Notes under the pieces: model-generated
Seen by the model: only the letters and a program-made list of their open reading frames with translations
Database searches by the model: none
What the model was told of the DNA's origin: nothing
NCBI RefSeq assembly: GCF_002105155.1
Contig: NW_019029068.1
Coordinates: forward strand, 1-64,000
Length of the DNA: 64,000 nucleotides
DNA from: Lobosporangium transversale
Taxonomy: Eukaryota; Mortierellomycota; Mortierellomycetes; Mortierellales; Mortierellaceae
Direction: 5' to 3'
Program-made: the position numbers and the translations under genes
In this document: positions 1-9,837 of the stretch, piece after piece
Position numbering within the stretch: position 1 is the stretch's first letter
Layout: the number at the start of each line of letters is the position of its first letter

Positions 1-770
1 CAGCTGTAAAATCAACATAACCTGTTCCAGTCGGTCAAACAGCTTAAAGAAAAAAAAAGAGTAAGAATAAGTTAAGTCTATCGCACAGAACGACGACCAT
101 AATAAACGAAAAGGCTACAAGAGCTAGGAGGAGCCAGAGATGGTTCATTGTTTTGTTCTTGATTAGCCCTTAGGCGTATTATATTACCCTGAGAGTTAAA
201 CAAACGTGCTCAAATAGCACAAGCGGTAAAGATGTGGTTCTTGTTTATAATAATAATAATAATAATAAAAAACAATGATAACAACAGGTACAGTGGCAGT
301 AGCAGTACATAGTCTAAAATGATTTAGGCTGTAGCATAAGAGAGGCTACTTTAAAGGCAAAGAGCATCCATGTTTTTTACTCCGTCGTGCATACATACCA
401 AAGAATGTGCATGGGCACAACGTTTAAAATTTTCCTGCTTGTTTACCATTCCACTGCTGTTGTTAGTGAGCCACATAACAATCTTACCTGCCCGAATGGC
501 GCCTGGTAGATGGTCGAAACAAAGGACACATCCATTTTTCTTCCTTTCTGAGTGGGATAGCTATATAACGATCATATCGGTAGGTTTTTGGTTCTTTAGT
601 CTGATTACAGTAATCGATTTTGTGCATTTGTTTGAAAGAACATTAAAACACGATCAGATTCTGCCTTTACCAGTGCAGCCCTTATTCCTCTGAAAGACCT
701 TCAACCTGTAAAGAGGTAAAGATTACTGACCCTACTTTTCCTGTATTTAAAATAAAATAGCTCTACAACT

Positions 771-806
<36 letters not shown>

Positions 807-1404
807 CGAGAAACGATATCGCGCATTGTTCTTTTTTCGTTTTAGTAGCATACCTTAAAATTTTATGTGCTCAGTTGCTTACACAGTTACATGACCCCAG
901 TTATATTGTCAAGCCGTGTCAATGCGATATCCCTATCATTAACTTAGGGCTATGAGTGGTAGTTGTGTCCCGTTTCAGATGTCTATTATGCTGTAGTGCG
1001 TTCACATTTTAAAAAACACACTATTATTCTGAGTAGTGCTCAGAATATTGACCAGCATCGGAGAGTATAGTTAATAAAGGGAGCGAGACGGAAAATATCC
1101 ACAATAGTTACCCTTTAGTCTACTTGGCCTGCTGAACTGTAAGTTAAAAGAGACAAAAATGATAACAGGACTAGCACGGCCACATCTATCGAGACTATTG
1201 AAGCTTATTGACATTGGACATTTCACATTCACATTTGCTTGCCGATCTATCAACCCTGTTTATTTGTTTATATATACTATCACCAAATACCTCTTCTCGG
1301 ACGCGCTGAATATGGCTCGTGCTCACATAATTAATCTACATTCATTAGCCGGTTAAAGTTTAGCAAGGATGATCTCAAAACGCTCTCAAGTGCTACATTG
1401 TATA

Positions 1405-1577
1405 CCCTCCCATTGACTTTCTGACTATTTTTTAGGATACGATTGAATTGAGACGCGAAGACGACCTAAAAACCAATTTAAAAATTCAGAATCATATGTT
1501 TCTCGTTTCATTTCTTAAATCGGATGGAATTATTCAAAATAGAATAGAAAATCCTACCCAGAAAGTCATTGGGAGGG
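1405..1577. mobile_element. MITE-like 173-bp element with terminal inverted repeats, inside copy A
   Basis: The left end begins CCCTCCCATTGACTTTCTG. The right end, read on the other strand, begins CCCTCCCAATGACTTTCTG. These make imperfect terminal inverted repeats of about 20 bp around a non-coding A/T-rich core. The same unit lies in copy B at about 39829-40001. Copy C starts matching A at 1583, a few bases past this element's right end. No clear target-site duplication was found. Confidence 0.55.
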
Positions 1578-2825
1578 GGGTGTCGCATCTGGAATAGGCT
1601 GAACCTTCTATGTATAATGGCAGAGCGTTATTAAGCAAGGTTAAGATAGTTTACTACTTATTGACATATTCCTGTGATAAGTTTTGAAGGAACAACTGCG
1701 CTCACACTGATCAAGGACAAGAATCTACCAATATTTCAGACAAGCAATGTTTATTGGTACTCCTGAGATGCATCCTATCCCAAAGACGGCCAGACTCTTA
1801 GCCAAAAAGACTTTTGCTTTCGTGCTTTAGAGGTTCGTAGTCTTGATATGCGTAGGCTATTGGATGCTTTTTGGGTGCCTTTAGCGTGTTTGTTTTGCTT
1901 GAGGCGCCCTGTGTTTGTTATGACTGGCACTGCCTTTGGTGATTTGGTTGAGGCTGGGTATGTTTGCTTTGGTTGGAGGAGTCTGTGTTTGCTTTGATTG
2001 AGGGAGCCTGTAGTTACTTTGACAGGTGTTGTCTTGTTGTTGTGTTTCTTTATCCCATAATTTTCTCTGTTTTTCTGTTATTTGCTTTTTATTTTTTTCT
2101 TTTGTTACTTCTTAGTTGCTGCGTGTTGGGGAGAAAAAGGAAAAGAAAAGTAAAAAGTCTATTGTTTATCGAAGGCACTCGCGAGTAAAGGGCGAAGGGA
2201 TGTGCGATCAGTGGTTTTTGACATCGCTCTGAAGTGAAACCAATTTGCGATTTCAAAGTATTGAGTGAATAATGGATATGCTTTTTTGCGCTCTAGAACA
2301 TGTGTGCAAAAAAAAAAAAAAAAAAAAAAAAAAAGAAGCGGCATAGCGGATATTAAAATTGGATAATCAGTGCACCTGTGATATCATCCGTCGATTTTCA
2401 TATGTTTGCAAGGTGGAGAAAGAAAAAACTCTCACGGGTGAAGGTGGGATGGAAAGAGCATTAATAACATTCTATCCTCAATGATCTGCAAAATCATACA
2501 AACAACAACCTGCCTGTCTACAAACAAGAGCACGAGCCACATTGCTCTCTTTGCATGGTGTACAACAAAGAGAGACTAAAGGACAGTGAGCAGTGTGATG
2601 CGACTAAAGTAAAAGGACAGGATTCAATGCACAATAGCTTATCAACACTCGCATACTCCCATTTTTCACCAGCATTAAGCTCGAGTACCTTTTTTTTTTT
2701 TTTGCTTGGCAATGGGGCCCATCAGGCACTACCAGTCTAACTTTCTACTTAATTCTCTTCTTCTCTTCTCCCTCTTCATTTCTAACAAGGAATAGGATAG
2801 ACTATTGTGAGAACTGTGCTTCGCC

Positions 2826-2909
2826 GAGCAGATTCTTTTTCTTTTTTTCCTTTTTTCCTTTTTTTCCTTTTTTTCCTTTTTTTCCTTTTTTTCCTTTTTT
2901 TCCTTTTCA
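2826..2909. repeat. Tandem (TTTTTTTCC)n-type microsatellite in copy A
   Basis: Runs of six or seven T followed by CC repeat about nine times. The opposite strand reads as a Lys/Arg-rich ORF, which is a by-product of the repeat. The same tract is at about 38505-38570 in copy B (as AAAAAAAGG) and about 42930-42998 in copy C. Confidence 0.85.
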
Positions 2910-3898
2910 GAACGCCAAAGAGATACGACACGTCATTCCTTCGATACGATTGTGTGCTTTTATAAATTTTCGATACATAAATGTTGGTATATCTATACTT
3001 TATTTCACCTTCAGACAAAGGAATTATAAACGCACCGCCTAATCAGCTATTCACTAATCTTTATATATTCTATATTGCCTTGCATGAAAATAAAAAAATA
3101 AAAAACAAAAAATAAAAAAAAGGCGCAGAAGTATTCTGAGGATTGTCATGTGTTATTTTCTATCACACTCTGGAAAAACGCCAATCTGCCGAAGTACAGT
3201 TCATCCCATCTCTTGTTAGGGCCGAAGAAAGAGAATAGAAGAAGAGGATTGAGAAGATGATTCCCTTTACCAACAAGAGTAAATAACTCGAGATCAATGT
3301 AGCTCATGCTCTGGTTGGTTGTGGACAGGCCTTTATTGCGAGTCTTGAAGACAGAGTGTTTTTCCCATCTCTAATCGTGAGAGTCTCTTCATTATCATAT
3401 GAAATATGACAGATGACATCAAAGACACGTATATTTTTTATTTTTTATTGTTGTTGTTTGCATTTTATTGGTCGCTCTTGAGCGTACAGCAAGCAAGGTA
3501 CTTAGTACATCGTGCTTTTGAAATCCAATCACTTCTCCTCTTCTTTCGCGAACATAAAAAATAATAAAAAAAGCCAATTTTGACTCTCTTCTTTTTTTTT
3601 TTTTCTTTTCTCTTCTCTTTCTCTTCGGTCTCCTCGACCATCGGCCTCCTCAACCAAGATTAAAGGTAAGCAACACTCTCCAAATACACACTCCTACTGA
3701 AGTTCTCAACCTTCTTGCTCTGTGCTGCACTGTTCTTGTTCTGATGTTTCTTTCCCTGCCTATCTCTTTCTTTTCATTCCACAATTAGACTGTAAACGAC
3801 ATGAACCCATAGAAAGCAGCTGGAGCTTTATAGCTCACAGCGAAGCTGCCGCATCCAAACAGCCGTGCTCAAACAAACAGCCGCCGCATCCAAACAGC

Positions 3899-3954
3899 CA
3901 CGCTCAAACAGCCACGCTCAAACAGCCGCGCTCAAACAGCCGCGCTCAAACAGC
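3899..3954. repeat. 14-bp minisatellite, 4 units (copy A)
   Basis: Four units of CRCGCTCAAACAGC (R is A or G) lie head to tail, with related shorter units on both sides. Copy C has five units at 43991-44060 and copy B also has five. Because the unit is 14 bp, a gain or loss shifts the reading frame: the ORF through the array ends differently in A than in B and C. The array thus marks copy relationships and argues against a translated product. Confidence 0.85.
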
Positions 3955-4247
3955 CGCCGCACCCAAACAGCCGCACTCAAACAAGCAGCTGTATCCAAAC
4001 GGTCCTGCTCAAACGGCCCTAGACAAATGGCCGGGCTACCACATTCGATCAGCTCTTAATGACCAACCGGCCAGCCCGCCTCCTGGGCATGATGACTAGA
4101 TGGCAAAGGCCTCTCGAGCAACTCCATAATGGCCAGACCATTTCCCACAGCACACCCTAAAAGGCGCTGGTACTGAAAGCTCGGCACCACTAGCTGAAGA
4201 ACGAAACCAAAAAAAGGCCGAACAATCCATGAAGCCAAAACAAACGC

Positions 4248-4250
4248 CTC

Positions 4251-4285
<35 letters not shown>

Positions 4286-4564
4286 AAAATCACAAAGAAA
4301 CAAAAAAAGAAAACAAAGAAACAAAAGAAGAAACAAAGAAACAAAAAAAGAAAACAAAGAAACAAAAGAAGAAACAAAGAAACAAAAAAAGAAAACAAAG
4401 AAACAAAAGAAGAAACAAAAGAAGAAACAAAGAAACAAAAAAAGAAAACAAAGAAACAAAAGAAGAAACAAAAGAAGAAACAAAGAAACAAAAAAAGAAA
4501 ACAAACAAAAAACAAGAAAAATCAACGATGAAAAATAAATAAAGATAATTCAAAGAAAAAAAAC

Positions 4565-4598
<34 letters not shown>

Positions 4599-4659
4599 AC
4601 CAAATAAATTAATCTTAATCCAAGAAAAGAAAAATAAAAAAAGTCAAGAAAAGAAAAGC

Positions 4660-4692
<33 letters not shown>

Positions 4693-4700
4693 ATAAATCA
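4248..4700. repeat. A-rich microsatellite block (AAAGAAACAAAAGAAG-type)
   Basis: Poly(A) runs flank an irregular array of CAAAGAAACAAAAGAAGAAA and CAAAGAAACAAAAAAAGAAAA units. The array length differs among the three copies. Its overlapping Lys-rich and Phe/Cys-rich ORFs are low-complexity artefacts. Confidence 0.85.
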
Positions 4701-5350
4701 GAAAAACATAAAAAAAACAAAAAAAAACCTCAAGCCAGAAAAACATAAAAAAAAACTCTTACTAACACAAAGCACTCTTAACATAGCAACAATGCACATC
4801 CAAGATGCAACAATCGATGCATATCTAAGGTGGGTCCGAACGGGCATGAGCCTACGCTGGTTCTTGAATGAGCCATGCGGTGGCGGAGCCTCTTCGACTG
4901 GGAAAGGGAATGGGAATGGGAATGGGTAAATATATGTGTGTGTGTGTGTGCGGGCGTTTGCAAGGCCATGGGGCCTGACCAACGGAGCACGATATGCCAG
5001 ACCACCTCCACGTGGTGTGCTCCGGACAACATCTTGGAGAGACTTTTCGATGGTGACAAAGGAAAGCACTTTCCAAGGTGGCTAAGAGTCTGGCTTCTTG
5101 TAGCTTAGAATAGTAGCCAGGTAAGTTAGATAGCTAGATAGCAAGCAATCCATTAATAAAACAGTGTAAAAAAAAAAAAAAAAAAAAGCGTTAAAATGCA
5201 CTCTGAAAATTGAAAATTTAGTATAGATGATAGCAAGGTGAACTTGTTACCATACTGTCTAGAAAAGTGTTTGTGAAATCTGATCCTAGTCTGTCGAGCC
5301 GAGCTGCGGACTTTCATCTAACAAGTGATGGCTGAACTACTTTTCTAGGC

Positions 5351-5439
5351 CTATAGCTGAATGAATCCTTGTGAGAGCTGTAGAAGGCTGAGGAAGAGAG
5401 GAATTAAACCGAGGTGTTGTAGTGGCTGTTCTCGATGAA

Positions 5440-5470
<31 letters not shown>

Positions 5471-5584
5471 TATGGCCATTTCGGAACATTCTTACAATAT
5501 GGCTTCATTGTTGCACTCATAACACTGCCCATTTGTAAAGTAACTGTCTTTTGCTCAAGATCTACGATAACATTTTTTATTTTG
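5351..5584. other. Intergenic, between copy A and the F-box pseudogene
   Basis: No gene is visible. It contains an (AAT)n microsatellite at about 5438-5466. Confidence 0.6.
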
Positions 5585-7146
5585 TTAATGCCGCTGAATG
5601 GTAACATTGTGGGATTGGAGCAACTTTGTTACTAAACTGCATGTGTCTGGATCGCTGCTCACAACCCCATACAAATCTTTGATACTCGGCCAATTGCTTA
5701 CAATCCACGTTGCATCCTCAAGCTGCATTTGTTGATGCTTATCGCGTAAGAAAAATAAATTAAGTAGACTCTTCAGGTCGACTAGTTCATCTAGACCCGC
5801 TCTTAGCCTCAAGTCTAGTGTCTTGATTTTCTCCGATTGTGAAAACCAATCTGTCAGCTCAAGGATCCTCAGTCGAGTCAACCTGCCTATTTGTCTAAAC
5901 ACAACACGCTGCATCTCCATGCCTTCTGTAGTCTCTTGATTAACATCTGCTTCAAGGTCGATGGCCAAATGTATGAGGCCGGTACTGGCCCATTCTGCGC
6001 CACAAGTAATCTCTTTCACTGTAGCCCTAGACCCCTTCAGGCGCTTCAGATGTGGACAATTGGATAGGATCGCTTGAACAATGCCATCAGTTCTTTCAGT
6101 TTGTCTATTGATTCCAGTGATTCAACAGTAACGCAGAGCCTCTGCTCTCTCCTTTTCAGTACTATGTATCCATCCTCAAGAACCTCCTGCTCCTCTGCTA
6201 GTAATTCCCGCATGGAGAGCTGTCCAAACTCACAGTTGTGAGCATGTAGTAGCCTAAGGTCCGTCAACTATCTGAGTATCACCGCCATGTCCTCGTCTTT
6301 TATATCCACGCGGTAAAGGTGTAGCTCTGAGATATTTGTCAGTGTGCAGGGCCGGTGAAAGAATGCCGCCCTGTAGAAGTCAATGCCTATTTGCTTTATC
6401 TCTATGGCCTCAGGGACCCCTTGAGGGGGATAGAAGAGCAATGATGCTAATCCTGGACATCTCCTAGTCCACATGCCGAGACAATATGACGATGTATGCG
6501 GATATGGAGGGTTGAGTATTTGGATATTATCAACGATTAATTTCACAATTGGAAAAACAAATGTATCCGTGTCGTCGCTCAAGAAGTTGGCAGGGAGATG
6601 AGAGACCGTTACAGTGTGTATTTCCAAGCGTCTAAGTTTCTTGCAGACTCGAAAAAATAGATCGACTTCTTCTTCGATTATATTCGAGCTGTTAATCTCC
6701 AAGATCCTAAGGTTGGTGCATTCCAGCAGTACCTCCCATATTTCTCCCAAACCCGAATACTCGTACATAACCGAAAAGTGAGTGATTGTGGTTCTATGGG
6801 TCTTAATGAGCTCGAGAAGGTCGTTCGAGATTGAAGAATGTGTCGGTATTTGGTAGCTGACCCGCTTGAGGCGGCTACAGTCTTTCAATGACCTGTAATC
6901 TTCTGATAGGCGAATAAAAAAATGAAGCTCCTCGATGTGCTCCTTGTTGTTCTGTAGTGCTCTCCCTATGGGATACCCTGAATCATCTTCCACAAAAATG
7001 CGCTTTCATATGGATCCGACAAGTGTGTTGTGGAAAGTCTTTGAGATGCGAATACAATTAATGATGTCGTCTTGACCCAAGAAATCGCCAACAAGTGAGA
7101 TGATCTCTGGAATCTCCAAAGGATTCAGTTTGATGTCGCCCGTCAT
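5585..7146 (-). pseudogene. F-box/LRR protein pseudogene (two nonsense codons and a frameshift)
   Basis: From the start at 7146 the N-terminus reads as an F-box like that of the neighbour at 7686-8999 (LEIPEIISLVGDFLGQDD, then CIRISKTFHNTLVGSI). The conserved Trp codon after VGSI is TGA. A long open stretch (6268-6993) follows and matches the neighbour's leucine-rich region. At 6265-6267 a Gln codon has become TAG. Near 6060 the frame shifts, since LSNCPHLKRLKGSR continues in another frame and joins 5585-6019. Intact homologs in this family recognise substrates for SCF ubiquitin ligases. Three independent lesions make a functional product unlikely. It stands in tandem with the next gene, so the pair probably arose by duplication. 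Confidence 0.85.
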
Positions 7147-7685
7147 GCAATGAGAGATGATGGGATGGAGTTAAGATTGTCCTTCCTTTTTTTTTAGTAG
7201 TGATGGTGGTATTTCGTAGTGGATAGAGGTGGTCATGGTGGAATAGAACTGCAAACGTACTGACTCGCTCCTGCCACGCCCTTTGCCCCCATGTTCTACC
7301 GCGCCCTGCAAATTTGTGCTGAACTTTTTTTTTTAGCCCTTGACCGACTTTCCTTCATGAAAATAAGTCTTTATCAGCTGAGCACCAGCGATTAATGGAT
7401 TCCTCATGGGAAATTGCATATATTCAACAGTTTCCATGCTATTTGAAAGGACTTTCGTTGTTTCATATTAATTTTACTGGTTTGCAAACTTCATATTTCA
7501 GTCGTCAGCATAGATATCTAGTTTCACTCAATACTTCTGAATATTCTAAAACAGGTGTGCTACAGCGTAAACTCGCTACTCTTCAAAAACTGGCTCTGGC
7601 CCAACGCAGTTTGACATGCTTTTACTAGAAGCGACTAGATCCAGTACTTAACTTTACTGTTTATCATGATGTATGATCCGGGGTA
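7147..7685. other. Intergenic between the two F-box genes
   Basis: No convincing gene. A plus-strand ORF at 7395-7628 has no recognisable domain and is not supported. Confidence 0.5.
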
Positions 7686-8999
7686 TCATGGAGAAGAGAC
7701 CGGGTTGGTCGGGCTAAAAGACGGACTGGCTGCGTTGTAGGATGGGTTATAGGGTGGGCTATAAGACGGGCTAACTGGGCTGTCGGATGGGTCATAAGAC
7801 GGGGTGGCTGGCCTGTAGGATGGGCTGTAGGATGGGCTGTAGGATGGGCTGTAGGATGGGCTGTAGGATGGGGTGCTGGAGAACTCTCTAGATCCATAGA
7901 AACTCTTCAGACGTGGACAATTGGATAAGATCGATTCAGCAACATCTTCAGTCTTTTTGCTGTATATTTTGAAGTCCAGCACCTCAACTGTATCGCAAAG
8001 CCTCTGACTCCTTCTCTTTAGTACTTTACGTCCGTCTTCCAGGCTCTCTTGCTCTTCTGCTAGCAATTCTCGAAGGGAAGCTGGGCCAAAACCACAATGT
8101 GGAGCACGTAGTTGCCTTAGTTCAGTCATCTGTCTGAGAAGTGCCGCCAGATCCCCGTCGTTTAAATACATGGGACCGTAGATATCCACTACTGATGCCT
8201 CGCCTCGGCGGCAGTCAATAAATAGCTCTGATAGATTTGTCAGTGTGAAGGAATGATGAAGGAATGCTGCCGCGTACAAATTGCTTTGATATCCATCAAG
8301 TTGCAGTGACTGCAATCCCGGACATCTCTTAATAAACATGCTGAGGCAATACTCTGACGTCTCCGATAGAGGCAGGTCTATATCGACATCCCAAAGGGCT
8401 AGTGTGGTCACATTTGAGAAGATGAATTTGTCCGTGTTGTCGCTCAAGAAGTTGGAAGGAAGCCCATCGAGATATACATTTTGCATATCCAAGCGCTTAA
8501 TCTTCTTGCAGATTTGAAAAAATAAATCCACGATATCACTGCTTAGCCTCATACGACAAACGGTTAGGTCCTCAAGATGGATGCATTCTAGTGCTGCTTC
8601 CCATATCTCTCGTAAAGTCGATTGCTTAAATGATAGCTTCGTAATTGTGGATCCGTGAGCCTTGATGAGATCGGGAAGATAGGAAAGATAGGACAGGTCA
8701 TAATATTCTCCCATAATATAACTGATGTGTTTGAGGCGATCAAGCCCTTTCAATGATATATATACGTCGGGAAATCTATGAAGAAACTCAAGCTCTTCAA
8801 TATATTTCTTGTGTTCCTCCACCATTTCCTTAGTAAAATGTCTTGTGCGATGGCAAACGAGGACTTTTTTCCAAATGAATCCGACAAGAGTATCGTGAAA
8901 GGTCTTGGAGACACGAATACAACGTAGAAGGTCCTTCCGGTTTAGGAAGCCACCAATAATCAAAATGATTTTTGGATTTAATTTGAGGTTGTCCATCAT
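7686..8999 (-). CDS. F-box/LRR protein with an RNA-Pol-II-CTD-like C-terminal tail
   Basis: A single-exon ORF of 437 residues. Residues 5-45 form an F-box-like helix bundle ([20 protein letters not shown], then [16 protein letters not shown]) that would bind Skp1. Degenerate leucine-rich repeats follow to about residue 370. The role expected for the family is substrate choice in an SCF E3 ligase; the substrate is unknown. The tail, roughly residues 377-437, consists of PSYSPSYS-type repeats, then [20 protein letters not shown] and similar. It resembles the YSPTSPS heptads of Rpb1 but with a shorter period. In the tandem pseudogene this position instead continues as LRR sequence. The tail rests on a 12-bp tandem DNA repeat, so slippage probably created it. 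The ORF is otherwise intact and confidence in the gene is high. Confidence 0.8.
   Translation of the reverse strand: MMDNLKLNPKIILIIGGFLNRKDLLRCIRVSKTFHDTLVGFIWKKVLVCHRTRHFTKEMVEEHKKYIEELEFLHRFPDVYISLKGLDRLKHISYIMGEYYDLSYLSYLPDLIKAHGSTITKLSFKQSTLREIWEAALECIHLEDLTVCRMRLSSDIVDLFFQICKKIKRLDMQNVYLDGLPSNFLSDNTDKFIFSNVTTLALWDVDIDLPLSETSEYCLSMFIKRCPGLQSLQLDGYQSNLYAAAFLHHSFTLTNLSELFIDCRRGEASVVDIYGPMYLNDGDLAALLRQMTELRQLRAPHCGFGPASLRELLAEEQESLEDGRKVLKRRSQRLCDTVEVLDFKIYSKKTEDVAESILSNCPRLKSFYGSREFSSTPSYSPSYSPSYSPSYSPSYRPATPSYDPSDSPVSPSYSPPYNPSYNAASPSFSPTNPVSSP
7812..7871. repeat. 12-bp tandem repeat, 5 units, coding for (PSYS)n
   Basis: Five head-to-tail units of SCTGTAGGATGG (the first base varies). 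Because 12 is a multiple of three, unit changes alter tail length without breaking the frame of the F-box gene. Confidence 0.9.
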
Positions 9000-9214
9000 G
9001 CAAAAAGGGATGGAATGGAGTTGAGATTATCTTTTCTTCTTTCTTTTTTAGGTGGTGATGACACTTTGTAGTGAGCATGGTGAATTGGCTCGCTCAGCTC
9101 CATCCTGAGGAGAAAAAAGAATGATGTTTGACTTCTAAAAAAGGAAAAACTGAAATTCATGTGACTTGACACTCTTTCGACTCAGGGTAGGGGTGCTTAG
9201 GATGAGGAAGGAGC

Positions 9215-9310
9215 AGTGCTCCTATTCGAACTGAAATTTTGTCAATTATGATGTTTCAGATTAAAAAAATAAATATCAATTGACAAAATTTCAGTTCGAA
9301 TAGGAGCACT
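9215..9310. mobile_element. 96-bp fold-back element with perfect 33-bp inverted repeats
   Basis: Bases 9215-9247 (starting AGTGCTCCTATTCGAACTGA) are the exact reverse complement of 9278-9310, separated by 30 A/T-rich bases. The ends resemble Tc1/mariner-type termini (inference). GAAGGAG lies just outside both ends, possibly by chance in a purine-rich context. It is not a terminator-type site: this is a fungal intergenic region and no gene ends here. A minimal MITE or solo inverted-repeat relic is the best reading. Confidence 0.65.
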
Positions 9311-9837
9311 GGGAAGGAGAAGGAGAGGAGAGAGGGGGAAATGACAGTTTGGGTGGGACAAAGATAAGTATGCCTGCGTTGGTTGTGCCTGAATGTGCTT
9401 GAAATGTGCCTGAGGAGCCTGAGAAAATTTGTATTTTCAGCTGACAGGCAGGATATACCATCAATAACTCTTGCTAGTCGAATGGTATATGACAAGCTGT
9501 TTACATGGCTCTAGTTGGCTAGCAAGGCATATTCCAGTCAAACCAAGAATGGGCCTTTTCCATTTCAGGAAGGTACCGGGAATATTTTATTGGCAAGCGA
9601 ACTTGTATACAGACAATTCTAACACTTTGGAAGCTTGGGGGCAGAAAAGAGAAAAGTATGCGTAGAGAAGGAAGCTGATCATGCTTCAGTCCAAATAGTC
9701 AATTTCAATTTTAGGCCGTTTTTGGTAGTTCTTTTACTCTTACTCTTACTCTCTTTTACTCTCAACAATTTTTTTTTTTTTTTTTTTTTTTTTTTCATTC
9801 GCTTCACATTATTTATAATGTTTTATGATAATTCTTC
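9311..9837. other. Intergenic, 3' side of the GID1 gene
   Basis: No gene recognised. It holds a T-tract at about 9769-9795. The small ORFs in both strands lack domain signals. Confidence 0.5.

Larger units (their letters stand above)
1789..5094. mobile_element. Core of the repeat bounded by a 16-bp inverted repeat
   Basis: GCCAGACTCTTAGCCA at 1789-1804 recurs as its exact reverse complement at 5079-5094. Looser similarity (a GCTTTC-containing stretch) continues inward on both sides. All three copies carry both ends; in copy C the left end is at 41880. The ends could be the termini of a 3.3-kb non-autonomous DNA transposon later carried along in larger duplications. No matching target-site duplication is visible next to the ends, so the boundaries are tentative. 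Confidence 0.4.
1..5350 (+). repeat. Long A/T-rich dispersed repeat, copy A (truncated by window start)
   Basis: This segment recurs almost base for base as the reverse complement at 36221-41401 (copy B), and its part from 1583 to 5350 recurs directly at 41674-45453 (copy C). Base 1 pairs with base 41401, so the copy may extend left of the window. Similarity to C stops after 5350, where the flanks diverge. The repeat is built of homopolymer runs, several tandem repeats and GC-richer islands near 4020-4220 and 4790-5100. No transposase, reverse transcriptase or helicase domain was recognised in it. Small ORFs inside change frame between copies through one-base and 14-base indels, which argues against coding. 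It is either a non-autonomous element or a segmental duplication. Confidence 0.9.

Noticed and set aside
370-693. 107-residue ORF in copy A
   Set aside because: The counterpart in copy B (41030-40797) is cut short by a one-base indel and the composition is A/T-driven, so coding is not supported.
2826-2909. CRISPR-like or satellite array
   Set aside because: Simple T-rich microsatellite without spacers.
3722-4099. ORF through the minisatellite, possible Gln/Ser/Pro-rich protein
   Set aside because: The 14-bp unit gain in copies B and C shifts the frame and changes the C-terminus.
4096-4553. Overlapping Phe/Cys-rich and Lys-rich ORFs
   Set aside because: Products of an A-rich microsatellite read in several frames; the same occurs at about 36891-37337 and 44162-44658.
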